From: Archivesica marissinica
Lineage: Eukaryota > Mollusca > Bivalvia > Venerida > Vesicomyidae
Length of the DNA: 64,000 nucleotides
Direction of reading: 5' to 3'
NCBI GenBank assembly: GCA_014843695.1
Contig: CM026390.1
Location: forward strand, 56,532,156-56,596,155
A model generated the notes under the pieces. It was not told the origin of the DNA. It worked only from the letters and a program-made list of their open reading frames with translations, and did not search any database. The translations under genes and the position numbers were made by a program. Positions 46,601 to 50,809 of this stretch are shown piece after piece. Positions within the stretch are counted from its first letter, which is position 1; every line of letters starts with the position of its first letter.

Positions 46601-47341
46601 AACAGCTTGTACTCAGTCTTACCCGATATAACAGCTTGTACTCAGTCTTACCCGATATAACAGCTTGTACTCAGTCTTACCCGATATAACAGCTTGTACA
46701 GTCAGCATGGTACCACTTAGAACAGGCCTGGCACTGGAGTTCAACCGAACCCAAATTACGACCTTTCCCACTGAAACAAAAATGTTATATTTATGTTCTA
46801 GAGAAGTAAATCTGTAAAGATCGAGTACTTGGAAGTGATCATTTGATTATTGGCTAGATGTATAATGCATTAAAGCCTTTAATGCATTATACATCTAGCT
46901 CTCTAACCCTTTAAGGGATCGTTGATTTACTTGAATTTAAGATATTTGGAGTATTTCGGATGAGTCATGTCCGAATACGGATGTTAGTATATCTGAATGT
47001 TTGACTAAAACACAGTAGTGTAATGATGTTAACCCTGGGATGAGACAAAATAACCAATTTCTAGAAATATAATTACGGATTTTGTGGCAGTTGTGACAGC
47101 GCAGTGGTAGCGCGTTCGCTTCAGGTACAAAATGTCTTGCTAACTAGAATCTGTGTGGGCATGTGTGGGCTTGAAATACCAATTAAAAACTTATTGTTTG
47201 ATTGGTGCAGGTTCCATTCATTTGCATTATACCCCAATACTACAATGGAAGTACTAACCAGTAACATAGCTCTTCATCCTGTACAAGTCCAAGGCCCGGG
47301 GGTCCTGGCAGTCCATATCCCGGAGGTCCAGGTCTATCCAT
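4425..47341 (-). CDS. ASH2L: ASH2L orthologue (COMPASS/MLL complex subunit), 12 coding exons, 3' end outside the window
   Basis: ASH2L is the Ash2 subunit of the nuclear WDR5-RBBP5-ASH2L-DPY30 module, which activates SET1/MLL histone H3K4 methyltransferases. Twelve exons on the minus strand join in phase to 432 codons without a stop. Residues 26-74 form a PHD finger, about 75-190 the winged-helix region, and 214-238 a basic linker (QKRKAN). The stretch [20 protein letters not shown] falls near 260-280. The SPRY domain starts near 312 ([30 protein letters not shown]). Order and spacing match the animal family. Vertebrate proteins have roughly another 125 residues after the FKDK that ends the last exon here, so the 3' exons are off the left edge. 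Every intron is GT..AG. Minisatellites and mobile elements stretch this part of the gene to 43 kb. The exon calls are read directly; the orthology rests on remembered family sequence. Confidence 0.94.
4712..5395 (-). mobile_element. SINE-like repeat E expanded internally by a minisatellite
   Basis: Both flanks of the 35-bp array match one interspersed repeat also seen at 42200, 49845 and 38720. The left flank is its TAGAACCACCGACCTTCC...GATGGATAGCTTCC end (in complement), and the right flank its GTGACTCCAGCT...GGAAGAC part. The array replaces the segment between them. Confidence 0.7.
4799..5350 (+). repeat. 35-bp minisatellite, 16 copies
   Basis: Unit GCTCGGATGGGGCAGACAAG + ATCTTCTTTCACACT, with 34- and 33-bp variants (CTCTTTC deletion; CAATG deletion). 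Units 10-15 repeat the variant order of units 3, 4, 6-9, showing an internal block duplication. All three plus frames are open by accident. Confidence 0.95.
5445..5463 (+). repeat. Run of 19 G
   Basis: Uninterrupted G19 followed by GAGGAGGTGGGG-type sequence, with G-quadruplex potential. It may be miscounted in assembly. Confidence 0.85.
5889..6023 (+). mobile_element. CAGGGTT MITE fragment, family G
   Basis: Shares the left end and the CTTGGAGCCAACTAAGA / ATAAATATTTGATAAA segment with 38363-38629; the right half is missing. It ends about 120 bases from ASH2L exon 11. Confidence 0.55.
6145..6234 (-). CDS. ASH2L: ASH2L exon 11: SPRY domain
   Basis: Acceptor TATTTTATTTACAG, donor GTATGTTA. 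It reads [20 protein letters not shown] then ARIGWSQQL, matching VRKGAWYFE...TAARLGWSQ of vertebrates. Split glycine codons at both ends fit exons 10 and 12. Confidence 0.97.
6269..6511 (-). mobile_element. TTAA-flanked MITE, family F
   Basis: TTAACCGTTTCAACACCACA at one end and GTGTTGAATGGGTTAA at the other, opposite orientation to the other three copies. No coding capacity. Confidence 0.82.
6735..6922 (-). mobile_element. SINE family C, head missing
   Basis: Closely similar to the body of the copy at 44576-44873 (shared GAAGAGATTAGTCATTTTAG), ending at TTTAAAGTCCCA before the head would start. Confidence 0.75.
7258..7355 (+). repeat. AAGAGGGCC-type interspersed repeat
   Basis: CAAGAGGGCCATGATTGTCC ... 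CGCTCACCTGACTCC ... TTTTAACAACTTTAAAAGAG. The same module recurs at 13678-13775 beside ASH2L exon 10 and once in each macrosatellite unit (for example 18218-18320). Recalled as common in molluscs; not checked. Confidence 0.6.
7395..8070 (+). repeat. 56/70-bp minisatellite, about 10 copies
   Basis: Unit CTTCACACAACCCACTTCAC...ATGTTCCATATCCATGTAG (70 bp). Two or more copies lack the first 14 bases (56 bp). CTCCTA/CTTCTA and AAATG/CATG variants distinguish copies. Confidence 0.92.
8356..9641 (+). repeat. 41-bp minisatellite, 31 copies
   Basis: Unit AACACTATGGACTATTAGAA + ACAATYGTGTCCATCACAAGC. The copies are essentially identical except for one C/T position, and one disrupted copy at about 9300 (CACTACACAACAACACATGG). 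Confidence 0.97.
9642..10044. other. Spacer between the 41-bp and 90-bp arrays
   Basis: Unique-looking intronic sequence. No feature recognised. Confidence 0.5.
10045..13556 (+). repeat. 90-bp minisatellite, about 39 copies, with higher-order structure
   Basis: Unit GGGTTTATGAACATTGGTTT...GTCAAGAGGYGCTCTATGGGGGAAA. The first two copies lack ATGTAC. A 270-bp three-unit pattern repeats between 11818 and 12400. A block at 10590-11150 recurs at an offset of exactly 1806 bp. It fills the start of the intron after ASH2L exon 10 (minus strand). Ninety bases being a multiple of three keeps two plus frames and one minus frame open. Confidence 0.97.
13560..13637 (-). CDS. ASH2L: ASH2L exon 10: start of SPRY domain
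   Basis: 78 bases reading [20 protein letters not shown] and IRAAN, matching the vertebrate SPRY start. The acceptor is TCTTGTTTGTAG. The donor GTAACC at 13559 is followed within a few bases by the first unit of the 90-bp array, so the exon directly abuts 3.5 kb of tandem repeat. The polypyrimidine side of its acceptor resembles the 35-bp repeat of the macrosatellite. Confidence 0.96.
13678..13775 (+). repeat. AAGAGGGCC-type interspersed repeat
   Basis: AACAAGAGATCATGGTCCTG ... CGCTCACCTGACTCC ... CAACTTTGAAAGATCATTGT, the same module as at 7258 and in the macrosatellite. It lies 40 bases upstream (in transcript sense) of the exon 10 acceptor. Confidence 0.6.
14093..14189 (+). repeat. GTGTG/GGTGT microsatellite
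   Basis: Imperfect (GGTGT)n and (GTGTGGTGTG)n. Confidence 0.9.
14190..14262 (-). mobile_element. SINE family C fragment
   Basis: Shares the junction segment GTCTGAAAGACTGTTAATTT and a degraded head with the 44.6-kb copy. It directly follows a GT microsatellite. Confidence 0.55.
14621..16246. mobile_element. Outer inverted-repeat pair enclosing the 1-kb element
   Basis: GGTGGAATCTATGCTCGGCG at 14621 and its complement at 16225-16246 match 21 of 22 bases (TIR through GTA). A second copy of TACGCCGAGCATAGG lies just inside the right end. No target duplication is visible. It may be an older transposon into which the GC-rich element inserted. Confidence 0.4.
14707..15704. mobile_element. 1-kb inverted-repeat element with GC-rich arms (PIF/Harbinger-like target site)
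   Basis: Perfect 16-bp terminal repeats TGCATCAGTCCCACTG (14707-14722; complement at 15689-15704) are flanked by TTA on each side (14704-14706, 15705-15707), a 3-bp duplication typical of Harbinger. Each arm (14720-15050, 15345-15690) is a GC-rich run of degenerate GGACCGGGA / TGAACCGTGG words; the 300-bp centre is AT-rich. Proline-rich frames in the arms are by-products. No transposase. Confidence 0.65.
15708..16563. other. Remainder of the outer inverted-repeat element and spacer
   Basis: Non-coding. Contains the right outer terminal repeat at 16225-16246. No frame resembling a transposase. Confidence 0.45.
16564..18966 (+). repeat. Macrosatellite unit 1 (most diverged)
   Basis: Core differs most from the others. 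It contains an extra tandem copy of a ~245-bp segment (about 17560-17804 and 17805-18050), which explains its 2403-bp length. Nested array 18402-18966, about 16 copies. The plus-strand frame open in other units is broken here. Confidence 0.92.
17612..17635 (+). promoter_or_regulatory. Octamer plus TATA-like motif in macrosatellite core (speculative)
   Basis: ATGCAAAT followed eight bases later by TATAAATA. Present once in every macrosatellite unit and twice in unit 1 (also 17863-17886). The octamer/TATA pairing occurs in some Pol II promoters, but nothing here shows transcription. Confidence 0.2.
18967..21147 (+). repeat. Macrosatellite unit 2 (type A)
   Basis: Core nearly identical to unit 4. 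Nested array 20547-21147, about 17 copies, ending with the variant TATATGTAAACACACAAG. Confidence 0.93.
21148..23282 (+). repeat. Macrosatellite unit 3 (type B)
   Basis: Shares with unit 5 a 12-bp deletion (GCTCTACTAATAGCAATG). Nested array 22717-23282, about 16 copies. Confidence 0.93.
23283..25462 (+). repeat. Macrosatellite unit 4 (type A)
   Basis: Core as in unit 2, but the nested array (24862-25462, about 17 copies) opens with two ACATTTACAACA variants as in unit 7, so core and array have different histories. Confidence 0.93.
25463..27589 (+). repeat. Macrosatellite unit 5 (type B)
   Basis: Has the 12-bp deletion of unit 3 and a private 6-bp deletion at about 25972. Nested array 27023-27589, about 16 copies. 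Confidence 0.93.
27590..29278 (+). repeat. Macrosatellite unit 6 (short array)
   Basis: Shares private substitutions with unit 7 (ACATCCATAGC, TGTCCTTGAACC). Nested array reduced to three copies (29168-29278) but keeping both terminal variants. Confidence 0.93.
29279..31704 (+). repeat. Macrosatellite unit 7 (long array)
   Basis: Core essentially identical to unit 6. Nested array 30859-31704, about 24 copies, the longest. Confidence 0.93.
31705..33746 (+). repeat. Macrosatellite unit 8 (last)
   Basis: Core mixes A- and B-type variants and has a 3-bp insertion (GACAGCAGGAG). Nested array 33288-33746, about 13 copies, decaying at its right end (ACAACCAGGTAAATG short units) where it passes directly into the 47-bp array. 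Confidence 0.92.
33747..34395 (+). repeat. 47-bp minisatellite, about 14 copies
   Basis: Unit TGTGTAGCCATAGATACAAT + AGAGCACTCCAGAAAATACACATTCTA. Copies are almost identical; the last one runs into A9. Confidence 0.95.
34396..35325. other. Unique intronic sequence before ASH2L exon 9 donor
   Basis: AT-rich. A TGACGTCATA-like CRE word occurs at about 34557. No gene recognised. Confidence 0.45.
35326..35543 (-). CDS. ASH2L: ASH2L exon 9: conserved pre-SPRY segment
   Basis: 218 bases from acceptor TATATATTGCAG to donor GTAACTTA. It contains [28 protein letters not shown] and LLALHDR, the most conserved stretch of the family, and is the strongest single identification in the window. It ends with one base (G) that completes an alanine codon with exon 10. 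The following intron is 21.7 kb. Confidence 0.97.
35957..36420 (+). repeat. ~70-bp composite minisatellite built from the exon 8 donor junction
   Basis: Half-units CTTTCTTTATTTTAGTATTGGTACCCAGCC and a shorter CTTTAGTACTGGTTCCCAGCC alternate about 6-7 times. In complement each main unit carries CTGGGTNCCAATACTAAA (exon end) and a GTAAGG donor. It overlaps exon 8 from 36388. Confidence 0.88.
36388..36463 (-). CDS. ASH2L: ASH2L exon 8: basic linker, possible nuclear localisation signal
   Basis: Acceptor TTGTATTTACAG, donor GTAAGG. It reads [20 protein letters not shown] and KVKK, corresponding to the GRGAKRKQQ linker of vertebrates. The lysine/arginine cluster is a plausible nuclear localisation signal (inference). 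The last ~32 bases plus donor recur in the intron as a composite ~70-bp minisatellite. Confidence 0.88.
36673..36803 (+). repeat. ~30-bp tandem repeat, four copies
   Basis: CAGCCGGCGCCAGTGCAAAA + CTGTCACTTT with indels. No link to a splice site seen. Confidence 0.8.
36914..38260 (+). repeat. 42-bp minisatellite built from the exon 7 donor junction, about 33 copies
   Basis: Unit GGTTATTTACTTACTATCTA + CAGGAACTCCTGGTTTCTGACT, with 33-36-bp variants lacking the CTGGTTT part. In complement every unit carries the exon 7 end (CAGAAACCAGGAGTTCCTGT) and donor GTAAGTAAATAACC. It overlaps exon 7 from 38230. Confidence 0.94.
38230..38320 (-). CDS. ASH2L: ASH2L exon 7: linker
   Basis: Acceptor TTTGATTTGCAG; it reads [20 protein letters not shown] then [10 protein letters not shown] plus one base. 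The donor GTAAGTAA is chosen over an earlier GT because only it gives correct phase into exon 8. The last 31 bases of the exon and the donor are part of the first unit of the 42-bp array that runs to 36914. Reading past this donor meets an in-frame TAA at once. Confidence 0.88.
38363..38629 (+). mobile_element. CAGGGTTCC-ended MITE, family G
   Basis: Ends CAGGGTTCC...GGAACCCTG. The inner sequence GTCGCCAATTG...ACTTGGAGCCAACTAAGAGC is shared with 5889-6023 and 43639-43866. ACACA-like repeats flank it imperfectly. CAGGG ends recall hAT, but the class is uncertain. Confidence 0.62.
38705..38825 (+). mobile_element. Interspersed repeat E fragment
   Basis: Contains ACACCAACAGTTCAGGTCAT, GGTGGAGGAAGACCCTGG and GGGTACAACCACCAACCTGT, the landmarks of repeat E. 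Confidence 0.6.
39276..39347 (-). CDS. ASH2L: ASH2L exon 6: end of winged-helix region
   Basis: 72 bases, phase 0 to 0, between acceptor AAATATTTCAG and donor GTAAGTTC. It reads [20 protein letters not shown] followed by LLNS. The FGLL motif and the following Asp-Leu across the junction match the vertebrate protein. No tandem array touches this exon. Confidence 0.9.
39348..40712. other. ASH2L intron between exons 6 and 5
   Basis: Contains GGCC-AATATG / GGCCTGTATGAA words near 39470-39560 and 39955-40020 in partly inverted arrangement, possibly an old mobile element. Exons 5 and 6 join in phase without needing anything here. Confidence 0.4.
40713..40835 (-). CDS. ASH2L: ASH2L exon 5: winged-helix region, helix-rich core
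   Basis: 123 bases, phase 0 at both ends, reading [20 protein letters not shown] then [20 protein letters not shown] and a final Trp. This matches IIPFIDKYWECMTT...MTWPNN in the vertebrate protein. The donor is GTCAGT after TGG, a weaker site chosen because it aligns LFVW-AKE with the family sequence. The acceptor TCTGTATTTCAG is repeated nearly thirty times upstream as a 20-bp minisatellite. Confidence 0.9.
40831..41410 (+). repeat. 20-bp minisatellite built from the exon 5 acceptor junction, about 28 copies
   Basis: Unit CTGAAATACAGAATAATCTC, degenerate. In complement each unit is GAGATTATTCTGTATTTCAG, the acceptor of exon 5 preceded by a copy of the exon's own first bases (GAGATTATTC). 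Confidence 0.9.
41519..41755 (+). mobile_element. tRNA-headed SINE, family A
   Basis: Plus-strand copy with head GATTAGCGCAG, B box GTTCGATCC, the conserved GGTTTCCTCCCACACGAATG core and the tail GATTAATATAAGTTGTTAAT...AAAGTTTAAACT. It lies in the intron between ASH2L exons 4 and 5. Confidence 0.8.
42205..42370 (+). mobile_element. Interspersed repeat E
   Basis: TAGGGTTTAACGTCGTACCA, GGTGGAGGAAGACC, GGTAGAACCATTTACC and CAGCTGGATAGC occur in the same order as at 49845-50015. Confidence 0.65.
42513..42604 (-). CDS. ASH2L: ASH2L exon 4: winged-helix region
   Basis: It reads [18 protein letters not shown] and ends VMFSRDK before donor GTAAGGTG, matching ALANLTWQSR...MFSKDK in the vertebrate protein. 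The acceptor is chosen at CCATTGTAG because it restores phase after exon 3. The CAG triplets just downstream (CCAGCAG) could serve as alternative acceptors but would break the frame. Confidence 0.92.
42605..43321. other. Intronic sequence, nothing recognised
   Basis: No repeat, frame or RNA gene recognised. Confidence 0.45.
43322..43372 (+). repeat. 17-bp tandem repeat, three copies
   Basis: ATTACAAGTTATTCCAG three times without change. Confidence 0.9.
43423..43604 (+). mobile_element. SINE family B, 5' truncated
   Basis: Starts within the head just before the B box (GTTCGAGCCACACTGG) and runs to a TTTGTATAAA tail. 5' truncation is usual for LINE-mobilised copies. Confidence 0.78.
43639..43866 (-). 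mobile_element. CAGGGTTCC-ended MITE, family G
   Basis: Inverted relative to 38363. Left end CAGGGTTCGCGCTGTCGGTC, right end GTAGGGAACCCTG, flanked by ATTGC on both sides (possible 5-bp duplication). Confidence 0.62.
44104..44565 (+). repeat. Duplicated ~450-bp segment, copy 1
   Basis: Shares with 58755-59185 the order TACATATTGTATGCATAGGA, GTTGATAACAATCATGATTT, AATAATAATAAAGACTTTAT and TTTAACGAGAGAACTCATTT. The AATAATAA/TTTATTTAACG piece occurs once more at 44047-44100, so it is an interspersed element rather than a simple segmental duplication. Confidence 0.7.
44576..44873 (-). mobile_element. tRNA-headed SINE, family C
   Basis: On the minus strand the head (ATCTGTAGTCCAGTGGTAAT, B box GGTTCGATCCCC) is followed by a ~190-bp body ending at the complement of GTTTTACGTTTATTTATCGT. 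The head alone resembles a tRNA, but the attached body shared with other copies makes it a SINE. Confidence 0.8.
45043..45283 (+). mobile_element. TTAA-flanked MITE, family F
   Basis: Cleanest copy: TTAACCCTTTCAACACCA ... TGGTATTGAAAGGGTTAA, with the GGCTCGTCACGAGCCGGCTC hairpin centre. It ends 45 bases from ASH2L exon 3. Confidence 0.85.
45328..45416 (-). CDS. ASH2L: ASH2L exon 3: end of PHD finger, start of winged-helix region
   Basis: Acceptor TATGTTTGCAG, donor GTATGAG. It reads [16 protein letters not shown], then [13 protein letters not shown]. This corresponds to the CLPFMTNY...C..C...FLRKQA region of vertebrate ASH2L. C71 and C74 complete a C4HC3 set. Phase is 1 base in and 1 base out, matching both neighbours. 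Confidence 0.93.
45681..45728 (+). repeat. 15-bp tandem repeat, three copies
   Basis: GAACTCGCAACTTTC three times. Confidence 0.88.
45800..46029 (+). mobile_element. SINE family B, full length
   Basis: A box AGCACAGTGGTAGCACG, B box GTTCGAATCCC, body and tail complete. It lies in the intron between ASH2L exons 2 and 3. Confidence 0.82.
46181..46696 (+). repeat. 29-bp minisatellite built from the exon 2 donor junction, 18 copies
   Basis: Unit CGATATAACAGCATGTACTC + AGTCTTACC. In complement each carries the exon 2 end CTGTTATATCGG and donor GTAAGACT. Position 13 alternates A/T: A A T A T A T A T A T A T A T T T T. It overlaps exon 2 from 46681. Confidence 0.95.
46681..46770 (-). CDS. ASH2L: ASH2L exon 2: core of the PHD finger
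   Basis: Ninety bases between acceptor TTTGTTTCAG and donor GTAAGACT. It reads [20 protein letters not shown] and then HADCTSCYI, supplying PHD ligands C41, C44, H49 and C52. The Glu-Leu-Gln-Cys stretch matches the vertebrate ASH2L sequence. The last 16 bases of the exon, together with the donor, are the founder of the 29-bp minisatellite that follows in the intron, so the array begins inside this exon. Confidence 0.93.
46853..46899. repeat. Perfect 23-bp palindrome with a one-base centre
   Basis: Arms 46853-46875 (GCTAGATGTATAATGCATTA...) and 46877-46899 are exactly complementary around a single C. It lies in the ASH2L intron between exons 1 and 2. Confidence 0.92.
47089..47136 (+). mobile_element. 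SINE family B, head only
   Basis: Only the A-box half of the head (GACAGCGCAGTGGTAGCGCG, then TTCGCTTCAGGT) is left, about 120 bases beyond the donor of ASH2L exon 1. Confidence 0.6.
47259..47341 (-). CDS. ASH2L: ASH2L exon 1 (coding part): start codon, Pro/Gly N-terminus, first PHD cysteines
   Basis: The ATG at 47341-47339 sits in a favourable context (A at -3, G at +4). It is the first ATG after an in-frame TAG about 50 bases upstream, which is why I chose it. The 27 complete codons read [10 protein letters not shown], then a second Pro/Gly segment, then an acidic stretch ending LCY. C26 and the split codon for C28 are the first two PHD ligands. The donor is GTTAGTAC at 47258. A possible acceptor (ACATTTTGCAG) lies about 35 bases upstream of the ATG, so a separate 5' UTR exon is likely but was not located. 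The exon ends with two bases of a codon. Confidence 0.82.
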
Positions 47342-48467
47342 TTTTAGTACAACAATACAAACTGCAAAATGTTGAACCTGAAACCATATTTTCTAAATCA
47401 AACATGGGCATTACATTTATAAATGGAAGAGTTATCTACCTTACATATACACAATGTATACAGATTTATGCTCAATTTTCATTGACTTGATACATGTAGT
47501 TCTCGTGATCTTGACATGCAGTTGTATATCCTAACTGTAAAGGAATCAGCTCTCCTATGAAGATTTACATGCATAGTAGTGTCGAAGATTGTCATACATG
47601 TCAGAAAGCAATTATATATATATAAATACAGGTATTATAGGGTTAATTGTAGAGGGCGACTTCAGCGAAATATTCGCCCTAGTCCCTTACTTCCTACCCT
47701 GGGGTGACAACTTCTCGCTAAAATGTTTTTTAGTTTTCATACAAAACGTTGTACAATAATATACACTGGCCCATTAAAAATCACTCCTATTCAATTGTTA
47801 TATTTAATGGTCATACTGTATATTTTAACACTATTTTGTTGAAATTTAAAGCAAATACAATGCATTTTTTCACGTATTAATGCATTGCTACTACAAATTC
47901 TTCCGAATACATTCGAACACTAAACATTGAATCAATAAACAGTGTTTTTGTGGTAGACCTATAAACTTTCAAAACTGACAGTAGGATTTCAAATAACGGT
48001 TATCAATGCTCCTGAATTGCCATTTGTTTGTCATCAGAGTCAATACTAAACGCGAGATAATGACATTTAGAGATAATTTAACTAAGATTAGTCTACAAAT
48101 AAATATGCACAGGCACAAATTTGAGATATAACGGGAAATCTGTACCATAAATCATGTTATTCAGGATACACAAGTTTCATTACACATGGATATCGACCAT
48201 ATTTACATCATTGTGTTATGTCAACAAATCGCGTATACGACTTTTGTTTATCAGTTGAAATACTCAGTTTCTGAGGCAATTGTTTCGAACAAAATTATAC
48301 CATATAATAGGAAAATACATTCTGTAGAAATTTGCATTTTCACTGATGTAGTGTCACTTTAAGGATGCAATCACGTGTTTCTCACTAATCCCAAAAATTC
48401 TGACCTAGAATGAGCCCTGGTATTATTTTTAATTTTATGAATAGTTATGAGCAATATGACTGACATA
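47342..48467. other. ASH2L 5' UTR and upstream region
   Basis: Must contain the transcription start or a 5' UTR intron. No TATA box or CpG-rich promoter stands out. TATATATATA at about 47616-47625 is a simple repeat. Confidence 0.4.
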
Positions 48468-48475
48468 GTATTTAA

Positions 48476-49345
48476 TAGTGATAAACCGATTATCGCTAAG
48501 TCGCCGACAATCGTTCGCCGGCATGGACATCGGCGATAATCGGTTGTGAAAATGTGTAATCGATTATAATCAACGAGTCATTTTTTTTTTTTGAACCACG
48601 TTTAAGGCCCGTTTATTTTTATTTCCTCGTCATAGGTGACGCGTAGAATAAACAAACGGCATGAATAATAGTGTATATAAATATATCAAGTCATTATCAT
48701 GTTGGCCTTAAAGTGGTGAAAAAATGTTCAGTTACACTTAGAAAAAAAAAGAAGAGAAAAGTGGTCTGCAGCCTACATTCTACCAAGTATGACAATTATT
48801 TTCAATATAATTTTAAATTATAACTTTTTAGCATATTGCTTCCATATTTCGTCAAATTCAAATAATTTGTTCTGTATTGAAGCTGTCTCAAGTTCAGTAT
48901 CATATAATAGTTTTAATTGACACATCAGATGTTGAACGGATGGTTTTATGTCTTTATTTAAAACTACGATTTACTATTGGCTGTATTTTATTAGCATTGC
49001 ACGTTTGCAACAACAATTCTAACTGTATCTAGTACTAGACTTTTCACTAGTATGTCACTAAGTGTTCTGTCCTCTATTAACTTAAAAGCTAATTTTATAT
49101 CAGGTGGCAGTCCGGTAACTTAAAGTCTAGTACTCAGATGTAACTGAGTAACTAATTTGTCGAAGCTAGTAACTTGTAAGTAATTTATTAGTACTAAATA
49201 GATTGTTAAACTCACAAATTAGATGGAATGATTTTGATTTATAACTATATCAATTGCCCGATTAATAATCAATTATCAAATCGGTTTACCCGTCCGATTA
49301 TTCCGATTAATCGATTATGGATTTTGAAACCGATGCACATCACTA
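48476..49345. mobile_element. hAT-type non-autonomous transposon with intact 8-bp target duplication
   Basis: 870 bp. It starts TAGTGATAAACCGATTATCG and ends with the complement of TAGTGATGTGCATCGGTTT. The flanks are a perfect 8-bp direct duplication, GTATTTAA at 48468-48475 and 49346-49353, as expected for hAT. A subterminal inverted repeat AACCGATTATCGC / GCGATAATCGGTT lies near the left end. No transposase frame was seen. Confidence 0.8.
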
Positions 49346-49368
49346 GTATTTAAAGCCTAGAAACTTGT

Positions 49369-49565
49369 TTAACCTTTAAAATGCTGAATAAAATGGAGGG
49401 AATGTGCAAACAACATAGATCCAGATCAGCCATGTCTGATCAGTAGCCATGTCTGATCAGTATCTATGTTGTTTGCAATTCAGCCAAGTGTTTTAGCTCC
49501 ACTATCCGAATAGCAAACAGCGTAGAGCCTGATCTGGTTCTGGTTTCCAGAACAGTAAGTGTTAA
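49369..49565. mobile_element. Possible TTAA MITE of another family
   Basis: Bounded by TTAACCTTTAAAATGCTG and a weakly matching CAGTAAGTGTTAA. Inside is a perfect 15-bp inverted repeat GCAAACAACATAGAT / ATCTATGTTGTTTGC around a duplicated CATGTCTGATCAG. It lies 23 bases from the hAT element. Confidence 0.5.
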
Positions 49566-49844
49566 TATGACATGATACATGCATTAGTACCGTATTTAAG
49601 AAAATGTTCTAAATTTAAATGCCAGAACAAATATACATGTACAAAGAGAGTAGCATCTTTGTTGTGAGGTACATAAAGATGTCTACATTGGGTTAAATAA
49701 TACATACCACAAGAATTGAGTCAATGAGACAGTTTGTGCAAGTCACAGATTGACATGGTCGTCACTTTTTTTATATCCATCTTTCCGATGTTGTTAAATT
49801 TTCTTTCAAGAATGGACATCAAGTATGTTTACTTACAATATGTT

Positions 49845-50015
49845 TGTTTTTGGGGTTTAGAGTCGCACCAACAGCTTAGATTATGATAGAATATGGCGAC
49901 TCTCCAGCTATCATTGTGGAGGAAGACACTGGGTGCCCCTCCGAGAAGTGGTGCAGTGAATGGGATGGCACCCAGGAAGAACCATCAACCTACCGCAAGC
50001 CAGCTGGATAGCAAG
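49845..50015 (+). mobile_element. Interspersed repeat E
   Basis: Best preserved copy: GGGGTTTAGAGTCGCACCAA, GGCGACTCTCCAGCTATCAT, TGTGGAGGAAGACACTGGGT, AGAACCATCAACCTACCGCA. Similar repeats are widespread in bivalves from memory; no database was consulted. Confidence 0.68.
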
Positions 50016-50200
50016 CGAGTGGCAATAGATTTTAATTCAATGACCGTATCCACTTGGCCACCTTACAATAATTGAATATGCATGCCACTGAATAGATCAG
50101 TAATGCTGTGCATGTTTATTTGTCTGGCGACCAAAGGACATACTGGATGTGCAGTGCTGTAAGTTCTTTATCAGATTTAGAGAAAACATTGACTAAGTTT

Positions 50201-50231
50201 GCTGCGCTTTGCTGCGCTTTGCTGCGCTTTG
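50201..50231 (+). repeat. 10-bp tandem repeat, three copies
   Basis: GCTGCGCTTT three times. Confidence 0.85.
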
Positions 50232-50561
50232 CATCTGGGCTTACATGTAGGACCGTACAAGTAAGTTTTATGTTACTTGTAAGTCTTGTACATATATAGC
50301 CTATATAGGTGCAAAGGTCACCAAATGATCATGAGTAGTTGATTTCAATATCTGAGCCTTCTGGGGTCTTGCACCCAGATCAGCCTTGAAAAACCAACAG
50401 AAATTACGATTATACACAAACTAAATTTTATTACATTTGCACACAATCAGTACAAAACAGAGTGCAGTTCCACGATTTTGTAAAGCTATTAATTTGCATG
50501 CATTTCTTATACAAGTTTATTTTACAAATGTTTACAAATTACAGTGCAGCGACTGATCGGC

Positions 50562-50809
50562 TTAACCCATTCAACCACAAGTAACTGACATGATCTGGTG
50601 CATGATATTTTCAGACCAATAAATGAATTTATATAAGAAAATTACATTTGGACCAGTTAATTTATCAAAATGGTAATTTTTTGTCTAAAAATAGTAATAT
50701 TACTGGCAAAAAGTGCAGATCCTGATGAGATGGCTCGTCACGAGCCGGCTCATCTGGATCTACACTTTTTGAAAGCCTATCGAGAGGCCTGTGGTGTTGA
50801 AATGGTTAA
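50562..50809 (+). mobile_element. TTAA-flanked MITE, family F
   Basis: TTAACCCATTCAACCACAAG ... GTGTTGAAATGGTTAA with the same internal hairpin. Intergenic. Confidence 0.82.
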
